Shown here: piece after piece, positions 49,601-60,860 of the stretch
Layout: every line of letters starts with the position of its first letter
Numbering within the stretch: the stretch's first letter is position 1
NCBI RefSeq assembly: GCF_018687715.1
Contig: NC_056765.1
Span: 3,410,001 to 3,474,000 of the forward strand
DNA: 64,000 nt
Direction: 5' to 3'
Source of the DNA: Carya illinoinensis
Taxonomy: Eukaryota; Streptophyta; Magnoliopsida; Fagales; Juglandaceae
The notes under the pieces: model-generated
Database searches by the model: none
The model's input: only the letters and a program-made list of their open reading frames with translations
Told to the model about the DNA's origin: nothing
Position numbers and translations under genes: made by a program

Positions 49601-50390
49601 TACTTCATCTTTCATTTGTCTATCCAAACGGCTGGAAATAAAATCTTATCTCATCTCTGATTTTTCAACTAATGCTACAATATTACTACAATAATGCTAC
49701 AGTAACGCTAACTACCACATTTTTATATATATAATTATCTATTAGAGTTTTTTAATTTTATTGTAATATATAATTAGAAAAATATATTTCAAATTTTATA
49801 AAATATAGCATAATAAATAGGTCATAATATAATAATATAAAAATATATTTTGAGAAAATCAAAATATTTATGAGTTTTTAAATTAATAATAGATATTATT
49901 TATTTCTAATATATTCGTAATATTTTCCACCCAATAATTAAAAATATTTTTCAATAATTGGTGGCACCCACCATTTTATCAAATTTTCGAAAAGTTAAAC
50001 TTATTTTATCTCATCTCACTATTCAAACACACTTTTTTACAAATAATCTCATTTTATCTTAACTTAAAAATCACATTACTATTTAAAATATCTCATATCA
50101 TCTCATCTTAACTGTATAACCAAACGAGACCTTAATTATCTTTTTTTCACACACCACACTTGATTTTTTTTCATCTTAAGATGAGATGACCATTGCTTTA
50201 ACGTCATCCCACGATCTCCACTTGTTTTGCATTGGCCAAGCTACAATGACCCGCAAATGTTGAAACTATGAAAGTTACACAACGCACAAAAAAGATTAAC
50301 ATTCTCTTTCAAATGATGTCCTATTTGAGTATCTCCAACGATCTATATCCTTGGTTTCATCAAGTCTTAAAAGAAAAATTACCCACAAAA
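46671..50390. other. AT-rich intergenic DNA with repeat fragments
   Basis: No gene is supported. A MITE-like AT-rich repeat lies at about 48801-49016, with CATCATCCCACACCACACAC on the left and TGTGATATGTGAAGTGTGAAG on the right. Other frames are short and of low complexity. Confidence 0.45.
49551..50132. mobile_element. MITE-like element with GTTTGGAT / CCAAACGAGACC ends
   Basis: The left end reads AGGACAGGTTTGGATGCC. The complement of the right end reads AAGGTCTCGTTTGGTTATAC. The inner parts share inverted TCTTATCTCATCTC / GAGATGAGATAA motifs. The ends match only partly, and I could not fix a target duplication, so borders are approximate. Similar GTTTGGA fold-backs lie near 35170 and 59430. 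Confidence 0.5.
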
Positions 50391-50617
50391 GCAATGCTTT
50401 TTTTTTCTTTTTCTTTTTCTTTTTTTTTGTAGGAAAAAACACTTTCATTCATAACCAAACATCATTACAATTGTAAATCAGTCCATAGGACTTGTTGAAC
50501 ACTAGTGGAAATGGACTCCCACCATACACTTGTGTCATTAACATTTCTTGAAAATCTTGTTAATCTATGTGCTAATTCATTTACTTTTCTATTGACATAC
50601 ACAAAAGAACAATTTGG
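50391..50617 (-). pseudogene. LINE RNase H fragment, 3' part with poly-A tail
   Basis: Minus-strand reading gives YVNRKVNELAHRLTRF, then SVWWES and QQVLWTDL before a stop at 50465-50467. This is typical of the RNase H domain at the end of plant LINE ORF2. A T-rich tract on plus at 50396-50428 is the poly-A tail of the element. The 5' part continues at 58972-59190, because Copia-C inserted between them at TTTGG. Confidence 0.75.
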
Positions 50618-51131
50618 TGTTGAGTGCTGTGGAGTCTGGTCCACACCGCTCGAGCGGAGGCATTAGCCGCTCGAGCGAAGTCAGGCAAAGTCGAACGCTC
50701 GACGTCAGCTCGACAGTGAGCTCGAGCGGGAGGAGTTCGCTCGAGCGGAGACATTGGCCGCTCGAGCGAAGTCAGGCAGAGTCGAACGCTCGACATCAGC
50801 TCGACAGTGAGCTCGAGCGGGACGCGGAAGGGAAGTTCGCTCGACGCGCGCTCGACACGCCGCTCGAGCGAACATACGATTTTAGGGATTCCGCCGTTTG
50901 AACTATATATATGATTTTTGACTCTTATGTCTGGGTACTGTAGACACGAAAAACACTGTGGACGAACAGTGTTGAGATCCATCTTGTAGTGTGATATTCC
51001 TCAATAATAAAATCATCTGCAGCTCCCGTGGACGTAGGCAATTTGTCGAACCACGTACATCTTGTGTCGTGTGTGATTGTTTTTCTCATTCGTTATTATC
51101 TCTCAATTCATTGTCATCGTTTTACACAACA
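50618..51131 (+). repeat. Copia-C 5' LTR with palindromic U3 repeats
   Basis: 514 bp, TGTTGAGTGC ... TACACAACA. The U3 part (50645-50870) contains two tandem units of about 91 bp, each with CCGCTCGAGC palindromes and GAACGCTCGAC and AGCTCGACAGTGAGCTCGAG motifs. A TATA-like box (AACTATATATATG) lies at 50901, placing transcription start about 30 bp further. The region is much richer in G and C than its surroundings. Confidence 0.93.
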
Positions 51132-51171
51132 ATTGGTATCAAGAGCCAAGGTTCGGGTCTGAGGAGAAACG

Positions 51172-53868
51172 ATGGCTGGAGATGAATTGAAGGTATCGGG
51201 GATCGAGAAGTTTGATGGCACGAATTTTGGATACTGGAGGATGCAGATAGAGGACTACCTCTATGGGAAGAAACTTCATCTTCCACTATTGGGGCAGCAA
51301 CCGGAAAAGATGGATGATGCTAGTTGGAACCTGTTGGATCGACAGGTTCTGGGGGTTATTCGATTAACCCTGTCGAGATCCGTTGCACACAACTTCATCA
51401 AGGAGAAGACGACGACGGATCTCATGGCGGCTTTGTCAGGTATGTATGAAAAGCCGTCAGCGAATAACAAGGTACATCTGATGAAAAAGTTATTCAATTT
51501 GAAAATGGCAGATGGTACGTCTGTTGCACAGCATCTGAATGATTTTAATACTATCACAAACCAATTGTCGTCTGTTGAAATTGAATTTGATGATGAGATA
51601 CGTGCACTGATACTATTGGCTTCATTGCCAAATAGTTGGGAAGCCATGAGAATGGTTGTTAGTAATTCTGCTGGTAAAACTAAACTGAAATATGATGATA
51701 TTCGTGATTTGATTTTGGCTGAGGAGGTGCACAGGAAAGATTCAGGCGAGACCTCGGGTTTGAGTTCAGCCCTAAATGTTGATTCTCGAGGGAGATCACA
51801 TGACAGGAACTCAAACAGAGGAAGATCAAAATCAAAGTACAGGGGCAAGAGCAAGTCGAGGCCTGGTCAGCAGGCAACTTGCTGGAATTGTAGCAAAGTT
51901 GGCCACATAAAGAAAAACTACAAAAACCCCAAGAAGACGGAGAATGATAGTGCTAATGTGGTAACTGAAGAAGTACAGGATGCACTATTGTTTGCAGTTC
52001 ATAGTCCAGTTGATGACTGGATACTGGATTCAGGGGCTTCCTTCCATACATCTTCCCACCGGGAACTAATGCGGAATTATGTTGCAGGTGATTTTAGGAA
52101 GGTATATTTGGCTGATGGTGAGGCTTTGAACGTAGTGGAGATGGGAGACATTGACATTGCACTCCCTAGCAAGAACAAATGGACCTTGCAAAAGGTCAGG
52201 CACATTCCTGAGTTGAAGAAGAACCTCATTTCTGTTGGGCAGCTTGATGAGTGTGGTTATTCAGTGGTGTTCTCAGATAGCACCTGGAAGGTCACAAAAG
52301 GGGCATTGGTCCTAGCTCGGGGTAAGAAAACTGGTACACTATATATGACTACTGGTTTAATTGACACTATTGCTACTACCGTTGCAGAGAGCACAGCAGA
52401 TTTGTGGCATTGTAGGCTTGGCCATATGAGTCAGAAGGGCATGATGGAACTTCTGTCTAGAGGCAAGCTACCAGAACTGAAGACAGTTGATCTCGGTATG
52501 TGTGAGAATTGTGTTATGGGGAAACAAAAAAATGTCAGCTTCTTGAAAAGTGGCAGGACGCCAAAGACAGGAAGACTTGATCTTGTGCACACAGATGTGT
52601 GGGGTCCTTCCCCAGTTGCATATCTTGGAGGTTCTCGCTACTATGTTACGTTCATTGATGACCATAGTAGGAAGGTATGGATTTATTTTTTGAAACATAA
52701 ATCTGAAGTATTTAATGTTTTCAAAATTTGAAAAGCCATGGTTGAGACAGAGACAGGCTTGAAACTGAAGTGTTTGAGGTCTGACAATGGTGGTGAGTAT
52801 GTTGATGGCGGGTTCAAGGAGTATTGTGCAGCTCTGGGTATCAGAATGGAGAAGACCATTCCTGGGACACCACAGCAAAATGGAGTTGCTGAGCGTATGA
52901 ACAGGACTATTAATGAGCGTGCTAGAAGCATGAGGTTACACGCCGGACTACCACCCACTTTCTGGGCAGATGCAGTCAGCACTGCCGTTTATTTGATAAA
53001 TAGAGGGCCATCAGTTCCACTGGATTGTGGATTACCTGAGGAGGTTTGGAGCGGGAAAGAGGTTAAGTTTTCTCACCTTAAAACCTTTGGTTGTCTTTCT
53101 TATGTGCTTGTTGATTCTGATGCTCGTAGTAAGCTTGAGGCTAAGTCAAAGAAATGCTATTTCATTGGCTATGAAGACGAGGCATTTGGCTATCGTTTCT
53201 GGGATGATCAGGGTCGGAAAATCATAAGAAGCAGGAATGTGATTTTCAATGAGAAAATGATGTACAAGGATAAGTCGAGTACAGCTTCTGCAGTAGCCCC
53301 TCAGGAGTCCGAGTTTGTAGGATTGGATGACCTACCAGAGGTCACAGTGCAATGTAGAGATGTGAGTGACGGGGAGAGTTGGTCCAGTGCACCCATTCCT
53401 ATTATTCCGCAGGCAGTTTCAGAACCGTCTACTCCTACAGTTGCAGTTCGCAGGTCAGTTAGGACTATACGTCCTCCACAGCGTTTCTCACCTACTTTGA
53501 ATTACATTTTGTTGACAGATGGTGGAGAACCGCAGAGTTATGAAGAAACCTTGCAAGATGAGAATTCTAGCAAGTGGGAGCTGGCCATGAAAGACGAGAT
53601 GGATTCCCTACTAGGGAATCAGACATGGGAGTTGACAGAACTTCCATCAGGGAAGAAGGCATTACACAACAAGTGGGTGTACCGGGTGAAAACTGAGCAT
53701 GACGGCAGTAAGAGGTACAAGGCTAGACTTGTTGTAAAAGGCTTTCGGCAAAAGCAGGGTATTGATTACTCTGAGATCTTTTCTCCTGTGGTAAAGATCA
53801 CAAATATCAGGATGGTACTGGCTATGGTTGCCACTGAAGATCTATTTCTTGAGCAGTTAGATGTGAAG
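51172..53868 (+). pseudogene. Copia-C gag-pol, 5' part: Gag, protease, integrase, start of RT
   Basis: The frame starts MAGDELKVSGIEKFDGTNFG, 40 bp after the primer site. Gag core: WRMQIEDYLYGKKL to LASLPNSWEAMRM. The zinc knuckle CWNCSKVGHIKKNY has Tyr where the last Cys should be (TAC at 51919-51921). Protease: WILDSGASFHTSS. Pre-integrase: LWHCRLGHMSQKGM and CENCVMGKQK. Integrase: DLVHTDVWGPSP, VTFIDDHSRKVW and LRSDNGGEYVDGG. RT begins with NKWVYRVKTEHDGSKRYKAR. A TGA at 52729-52731 replaces an expected Trp just inside integrase. The frame is cut at 53868, in the RT motif QLDVK, by the solo LTR. Confidence 0.93.
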
Positions 53869-56800
53869 TGTGACGCCCCCAAATTCCGTTTGGGATCGGA
53901 CGGACATTTGAAGCGTCGAGACATGCAACACAAGGTTACCTGCCCCCGTTCATGACATATAAGATGCAATAATCCTAACATGCATCTAACATTATGCAAT
54001 ATTCGCAGCGGATAATTTTTTTCTTTAGCAATACTATGCACCAAACTGAAAATATCCCAATACTTAAAACATACTTCATACATAAAGATCCATTGAATAA
54101 TTAAGATCACAGCACTATTCCAAAATAGTTATGATCCAAAAGTACTGGAGATGCAACTCCATCGTACAAGTAGTAATTTAACTACTATATTAACATTAAC
54201 GACGCACCGTCGTTCAGTCGACTGTGTCTAGTTGGTCAGCTCCTGATCCTCCTTCAGGTCCTGTAACAAGATCTACCATTCGGGGGGAATGGTAGTTGGG
54301 ACTACCACAGTGAGATTTGATTACAAATCTCAGCAAGTTAACAAAAAAACTTCCATACAGACTAATGATGCATGTATGACAGTAAAAGCATAAATGCATA
54401 ATCAAATTTATAAGTAATTAAAGCATAACTTAGCGTATAACATAGCATATTTGACATAGCTTAAATTGAATCATGAACTGAACTTGACTTGACATGAACT
54501 TGATCTGAAACTTGAATTAACATGAAAAATACATACTCCACAGTTGTTGTGGCCCCATGTATTCTACGTGTAAATACATACTCCACAGTTGTTGTGGCCC
54601 CATGTATTCTACACAAACTTGACTTAACATTAAAAATACATACTCCACAGTTGTTGTGGCCCCATGTATTCTATGTGTAAATACATACTCCACAGTTGTT
54701 GTGGCCCCATGTATTCTATACATCATTATGCAGTTAAATACATACTCCACAGTTGTTGTGGCCCCATGTATTCTACATAAACTGAATATACTCAAGATGA
54801 AACGTGACTGGAATATGAAAGGACTGAAGCCCTAACGTAACATAACGTGACTTGAACATAATTTGAAATACATAACCAACTTGAGATAGTAACATTTCGT
54901 AACATGGCATAACATATAACAAACAACATATTTAGCATGACATATTTGTAATGTATAGTAATACATGACAGAATATATTGTGTAACAGATAAAAATTGAT
55001 GACAGAATAAATTCTGTATAATAGACAATTACATGATAACTTGGCATGGCATGACATATATGATAACATACATACATAAACTGTAATTCTTTTACTTAGC
55101 ACACATACACAGTAGACTGCTAGTAAGTTAAAAGCTAACTTACCTCGATCTCTGCGTTTCTTATAAAACTTCAAGTGCGATCACGAGAAGCTGTAATTAG
55201 TGATTCTAAAAGTTAGAACTAAATCACTAATAATTTGAAATATGGAAAATACTAACTTAAAGAGTAAAATTTTCATTTTACTCTCTACATGTGGGAAAAT
55301 GACCGTTTTACCCATAACTTAAGGATTTTGCATACTAACTCCAAAAGTTTCCAAAATTTACATTCCTCATGTAAATCTTGTCCTAAACTTAAATATCAAC
55401 TCAGAAAAATTTAAAACAAAACACAACTATGAAGAACACACTATGGTCGAAACATCCATAGGCCATTTCCCTTTATTTTTATTGCAATTCCTTCCAACTT
55501 CAAAACTCATGCTTAAACCAAAATTTTGCAACAAACATCTTCCAATCCTAAGTTCAAAACCATACTTAAAACATCCATTTAGAAAAAGCTAATAATCAAC
55601 ACCAAACTTTTTTGTAAAAAGATCCAAGCACTTGAATCACAAGTTTTGACCTTAAATCAAAACATCTCCAAGAATTTCAAAAAATCAAATCTTACTTCTA
55701 ACATATTCATAATATCATCCTAACATCAACCATGCTTTAAATCATCAAACTAAAGTCACCAAAATCACAAAATAACATTTGGAGTTTTTGGTTTTACACT
55801 TAGTCCAAAAACATAAACTTTTCCCTCAACTAGTTTTGATAAATCTCTTGATCTATGACTTATAAATATATGATCTTCAAACCAAACCATCACATGGTTT
55901 AAAAAGATGTCCTAAAACATATATAAGCTTCTAATTCAAGATCATATGGTTAGAAATTAACCAAAACATAAATTTAGCCAAGAATATCCACACTTTGACT
56001 TATTTAAATATCTCTTTGCATAAAATTTCATATATTTGAAACTAATATCAAATATCTTCAAAATAATAATATAACATGTATATAAGATGTTTAGGATCCT
56101 CCAATAAAATTATCAAAGTCATTAGAATAGGTTTAGACCACCAAAGAGTTAAACTTTCTCAAAACAGAAACTGTTTTTCCTCTTCCAGTTTCTAAGTTTC
56201 TAAATCTAAGAACATCTTTCATCAAAACCTTTAATCATGCAAAAATCCTCAACCAATAGTCACATATACATGTTAACAATACTCCATAAAAATTTCGGAC
56301 CAATATCTATCCATTAGCTTGGTCAAAAACTCCAAACTATAACATATTCTCCAGTTTATCTCCTAGAATGACCTTTTTATAGTTTACACAATATTTGACT
56401 GACCAAATGATCTTCAAATGGGGCAAATAAGATATCCATGTAAACTAGACTAAAAAAGGAACAACTTATATGAAGGAGACTTTATGATAAAACACTTACA
56501 ACAGCTTCGAAATGGGCATGCAAAAGATCTCTTAAAATCTGTCCGAGAGAGAGTGTTTGATAATCTTTTATTATAAGGAGTAATTGAAGATAAGTTCATG
56601 GGTGCTGGCTGGACACATTTATGGAAGAGATAAGGGAGGTGATAAGGCTGGAGTTGAGAGTTAAGTGTGGTTTTCTCCTACCCAAAATATCTATAAAAGA
56701 TTATCTCATAATATTCTATCTAATAATATCTACAAAAATCAACTTAAGATATTTTTATCTAATAATATCTATAAAAATCAACTCAAAATATTTTTACCCA

Positions 56801-57141
56801 ATAATATTCACGAAAATTACCTCAAGATATTTCTTTTTATCCAATAATATCTACAGTTTTGAACAGACGTTTTGTCCGAAAATATGAAAAAAATGTTATT
56901 GCGCCATAAGACTTTAAATAACCCTCCGAGTCTAATGGCACAAACCATAATACATTTTGACACTTCTAACTATCTCCAATAATCAAAAATACACTTCTGA
57001 TACCACAGTAAATAATAACACTAACTATGTAGTTAGACAAAAACCTATACGATTAATGGATTCGTGAAAACTTATGGGTTTTTCACGAGATTCCTAAAGT
57101 TAATAGAAATTTCACAATTGAATTTCTAGCGGGTTGTTACA
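53869..57141 (-). mobile_element. Solo long LTR (Gypsy-type, Tekay-like by inference) nested in Copia-C
   Basis: 3273 bp with termini TGTGACGCCCCC and GGGTTGTTACA, flanked by the exact 5-bp duplication TGAAG (53864-53868 and 57142-57146). Read on minus it starts TGTAACAACCCGC, the form common in long plant Gypsy LTRs. There is no primer site, polypurine tract or coding region between two repeats, so it is a solo LTR left after recombination between the LTRs of a full element. A truncated relative in plus orientation lies at 12807-15631. The frames within it are non-coding shadows. Confidence 0.88.
54527..54780. repeat. Five-unit hairpin tandem repeat in the solo LTR
   Basis: This is the inverse-complement counterpart of 15276-15540. 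Five units each contain AATACAT and ATGTATT outer arms and CCACA and TGTGG inner arms. Units are separated by alternating long and short spacers, and the array is better preserved here than in the other copy. Confidence 0.88.
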
Positions 57142-58355
57142 TGAAGACAGCTTTTCTTCATGGAGACCTTGAAGAAGACATCTACATGCACCAGCCTGAG
57201 GGGTTTGTGGTACAGGGAAAGGAAGGTTCAGTTTGCAGACTGAAGAAGAGCTTGTATGGCCTGAAGCAAGCTCCTAGACAGTGGTACAAGAAATTTGACA
57301 ACTTCATGCACAGTGCAGGGTATATTAGATGTCAGGCAGATTACTGCTGCTATGTCAGGCATTTTGACAATTCTTACATTATTTTGCTGTTGTATGTGGA
57401 TGACATGCTTATTGCAGGGGCTAGTATTGATGAGATCAATAATCTGAAGAAGCAGATGTCAGAGCACTTTGCAATGAAGGATTTGGAAGCTGCAAAGCAA
57501 ATCTTTGGCATGAGAATTGTCAGAGACAGAGTCAGAGGTACGTTGAGACTCTCACAGGCTGAGTATGTGAAAAAGGTACTCAGTAGGTTCAATATGGACA
57601 AGGCCAAACCAGTTGGCACACCCTTGGGAAGTCACTGCAGACTCAGCAAGAATCAGTCACCAGAGTCAGAGGAGGAACAAGATTACATGAGTAAGGTTCC
57701 TTATGCCTCAGCTATTGGGTCACTTATGTATGCTATGGTTTGCACAAGACTGAATATTGCCCATGCAGTGGGAGTTGTGAGTAGATACATGAGTAACCCA
57801 GGAAAGCAACATTGGGAAGCAGTGAAGTGGATTTTGAGGTACCTAAAGGGTTCCTCAGAAACCTGTTTATGTTTCTCTGGAGAGAGCTTGGAGGTGCAGG
57901 GCTATGTTGATGCTGATTTAGCTGGAGATATTGACAGCAGAAAGAGTACCACGGGCTTTGTTTATACACTTGGTGGTACTGCAGTGTCATGGGGTTCTAA
58001 TCTACAGAAAACAGTTTCTTTGTCTACAACAGAAGCTGAGTATATTGCAGTGTCAGAGGCTGCAAAGGAGATGATATGGCTACAAGGCTTCTTGGAAGAA
58101 TTGGGTAAGAAGAATCATAAAGGCACTCTCTACAGTGACAGTCAGAGTGCCATATTCCTTGCCAAGAATCCAGCATTCCATTCCAGGACCAAACACATTC
58201 AGATCAGGTATCACTTCATACGGTCATTGTTAGATGACAGACAGTTGTTATTTGAGAAGATTTGTGGAAGCAAGAACCCTACTGATATGTTGACAAGGGG
58301 TGTTACGCTTGAGAAACTGAAGTTGCACACAACTTCAGTTGGTCTTCTAGAATGA
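57142..58355 (+). pseudogene. Copia-C pol, 3' part: reverse transcriptase and RNase H
   Basis: The frame resumes at the second TSD copy with KTAFLHGDLEEDIYM, continuing the RT motif cut at 53868. It carries [14 protein letters not shown], the catalytic YVDD (in LLYVDDMLIAGAS), the RNase H motifs DADLAGDIDSRKSTTGF and SLSTTEAEYIAVSEAA, and HSRTKHIQIRYHFIRSLL. It ends normally at 58355 with LHTTSVGLLE. The part is open throughout. The ATG at 57141-57143 is an accident of the insertion: its A is the last base of the solo LTR and its TG comes from the TSD. Confidence 0.93.
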
Positions 58356-58445
58356 AGATAGGAGCAGTGAGTTGCAGAGGTGGAGGATATCATGTTTGAG
58401 GAAGACGGCGATACAGCGAGTGTACCAGTCTCCAAGTGGGAGAAT

Positions 58446-58971
58446 TGTTGAGTACTGTGGAGTCTGGTCCACACCGCTCGAGCGGAGGCATTGGCCGCTC
58501 GAGCGAAGTCAGGCAGAGTCGAACGCTTGACGTCAGCTCGACAGTGAGCTCGAGCGGGAGGAGTTCGCTCGAGCGGAGGCATTGGCTGCTCGAGCGAAGT
58601 CAAGCAGAGTCGAACGCTCGACATCAGCTGGACAGTGAGCTTGAGCGGGACGCGGAAGGGAAGTTCGCTCGACGCGCGCTCGACACGCCGCTCGAGCGAA
58701 CATACGATTTTAGGGATTCCGCCGTTTGAACTATATATATGAATTTTGACTCTTATGTCTGGGTACTATAGACACGAAAAACACTGTGGACGAACAGTGT
58801 TGAGATCCATCTTGTAATGTGATATTCCTCAATAATAAAATCCTCTGCAGCTCCCGTGGACGTAGGCAATTTGCCAAACCACGTACATCTTGTGTCGTGT
58901 GTGATTGCGTGTGTGATTGTTTTTCTCGTTCGTTATTATCTCTCAATTCATTGTCATCGTTTTTCACAACA
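58446..58971 (+). repeat. Copia-C 3' LTR
   Basis: 526 bp, TGTTGAGTACTG ... TTCACAACA. It has the same palindromic U3 repeats as the 5' copy, with scattered G/A and C/T differences and a 12-bp duplication (GTGTGTGATTGC region near 58899-58918). TSD copy TTTGG follows. Confidence 0.93.
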
Positions 58972-59190
58972 TTTGGCACCTTGCATTTGTTTAATATCTG
59001 CAATCACATTCCCATGCATAGAGTTTGACATAGCAGATTTTGTTAGCTCTTAAACTAAAATCAAGGAATTAGTTTCAATGCTTGAAGATTGCAAGCCAAG
59101 AGGAATGCAAAATTGCAAACCTCTTAGAATAGCAATTAGTTTAATCTCGAGAAACTCCATTACTACTGCTTCTTTTTAATATCCGTTTAT
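58972..59190 (-). pseudogene. LINE RNase H fragment, 5' part
   Basis: Minus-strand reading gives IAILRGLQFCIPLGLQSSSI, then ETNSLILV, an in-frame stop, ELTKS and GNVIADIKQM. These are the middle motifs of the RNase H domain of plant LINEs. It joins the piece at 50391-50617 across the Copia-C insertion, with one frameshift near the join. Everything upstream of the RNase H domain is missing, as in 5'-truncated LINE copies. Confidence 0.72.
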
Positions 59191-60549
59191 GGGTGTGGCA
59201 CTTGGTAACCAAAATTAAACAGCAAGAATGAACTTTCTCTGCTCTTTCTTTTCTTATCATCCCATCCAATCAATATAAACTCTATCTCGAGAAATGTTTT
59301 GCTCACAAAAGAATTTTAATATTGACATAATTTAATTTATTATGTCAATTGTAAAATTAATTTTATTATAAAATAGATCTAATATATCACATAAAATCAC
59401 ATCAATTTATGAACTTATGGTTATAAGGGCTTGTTTGGAAAAAACATTCATATCAAAATTCTCATCGTATCTCCTTTCCAAACATCACTCAAATACAAAT
59501 ACTTTTAAACTAAACATTACAAATTTTCCAAACTTTCAAATAAAAAATAAAAAATAATTTAACATTTTCAAATCACTAAACAAAAATAATATTAAAAAAA
59601 ATAGATTTTAATAATATTTTTTATTTAATTTTTTCTATTTTAAAATCTCATAAAATATCAATTTAAATTATTTTATTACTATTCACAAACTATTTTATTA
59701 CTATTTATAAAAAAAAATTTCATTCCACTCTCCAAACTTTTCCAACTCTTCTTAACTCTATACGTTAAATGGAAATCCCAAGTCTAGAAAGTTGTGGTTT
59801 TTTTTATCATTTTTCCAATTCTTGGTGTCTTATATTAATTACACCTTTGAATTTTGGTTGAACCCATACAGTTTCTGATCCCTATCCGCCTAGCTTCTTG
59901 TTCACGAACCAATCACCAAATGTGAACACGATTTTTTTCAAAAAAACAAGGAGAAAATGTTCTATCCAGCACTGAAAACAAAATGCACTTTGGCGATAGT
60001 GGGTCCATCGTGTCCAAAAGCTGCGTGCACCACTTCGTTTTCTTTTATTCAAATTTATAGAAAATTCTCAGACGCTGCCTCCTAGTTGATGCTGCTTTTG
60101 CAATTCTTAGAATGCGTGGTGATATCATATATATGAATAATAATAAAAATAAAAAATAATAAAATATTAAACAATAATAAAAAAAAAAAAAAGATTTTCT
60201 AATTTTTACAAATAAAAAATTATTATTTCAAACAACTACTCATAAAAAGGTGTACACTTGCTTGGACACTAATATTGTTCTTTTTCGACGGTGGGCATTT
60301 TAGAACAAAGACTTCAAATAGATTAGTTTGCATTTGCAATTACTAAATAATCCCACGGAGTACTTTTTGTTTTAAATTGTCGTGTATTATTTTAAAATAG
60401 ATTTAATAGATTATATGAAATTATGTCAATTTTAATTATTTTTGTAAAATATTTTTAGAACTATAACACTACTTAAATTTTCGAAAGACACGTCGGGTTT
60501 TTTTTAAAAAAAAAATTATAGGACATTATTTTATTTATAAAACATTTCC
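59191..60549. other. AT-rich intergenic DNA with a MITE-like repeat
   Basis: No gene. At about 59428-59760 a fold-back of the GCTTGTTTGGAAAAAAC ... CACTCTCCAAACTTTTCC form encloses TTTTATTACTATTCAC motifs, resembling the repeats near 35170 and 49551. Poly-A runs are frequent near 60160-60195. Confidence 0.45.
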
Positions 60550-60860
60550 ATTGAAACTGAAGCGAAACGTTACAGTCAATGTTTATCCACCCACATAACA
60601 GACTGAATATATTCAGGTATAGACTCAATATGCCAAGCATGCTTTGCCAACTTGTGTGTCCCTTCATTACCAAGACGCCCAACATGTTGTATGCTGCACT
60701 TGGGAAAGAATTGCATCAGATCCTGATTGTCTTTCGGCACGTTACCAAGGAGAGACGTGGACACTCCTTTCTTGAAAGGGTTGGACTATTATTAAAGAAT
60801 CACTCTCAATCACCGGATTATTTATTCCCCTATGTAAACCGAGTTGTAGACCCCTTAAGA
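60550..60860 (-). pseudogene. Second LINE RNase H fragment
   Basis: Minus-strand reading gives VIESDSLIIVQPF, MQFFPKCSIQHVGRLGNEGT minus its last residue, HKLAKHAWHIESIPEYIQSV and a stop after WVDKH (60576-60578). This matches the C-terminal RNase H motif in which HVGR.GN is followed by LA.HA. It is a short 5'-truncated relic independent of the one at 50391/58972, and its sequence is clearly different. An AATAAA-like stretch lies just beyond (complement of TTATTTTATTTATAAAAC). Confidence 0.65.

Larger units (their letters stand above)
50618..58971 (+). mobile_element. Copia-C: recent Ty1/copia retrotransposon with nested solo LTR
   Basis: LTRs at 50618-51131 and 58446-58971 are flanked by the exact duplication TTTGG (50613-50617 and 58972-58976). 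A primer site TTGGTATCAAGAGC at 51133 and a polypurine tract (AAGTGGGAGAAT, 58434-58445) adjoin the LTRs. A single gag-pol frame runs from 51172 to 58355, broken by one TGA at 52729-52731 and by a 3273-bp solo LTR plus TSD. The two LTRs differ at only about a dozen or so positions plus a 12-bp indel near 58905, so this is the youngest of the three Copia elements. Without the nested insert it would be about 5.1 kb. Confidence 0.95.

Noticed and set aside
50581..50982. Overlapping open frames on both strands of the Copia-C LTRs (also 58211-58729)
   Set aside because: They come from the CTCGAG-rich U3 repeats, which read open on both strands, and sit in non-coding LTR sequence.
54517..55174. Several minus-strand frames in the solo LTR, with repeated RIHGATTTVEY-like units (also 14893-15600 on plus)
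   Set aside because: They are translations of the hairpin tandem repeat and its AT-rich flank; the frame is not kept between the two LTR copies.
53869..57141. A DNA transposon with TGTGAC/GTTACA inverted ends
   Set aside because: The short terminal similarity is just the usual LTR-end inversion; 5-bp TSD, TG...CA ends, length and a second copy fit a solo LTR better.
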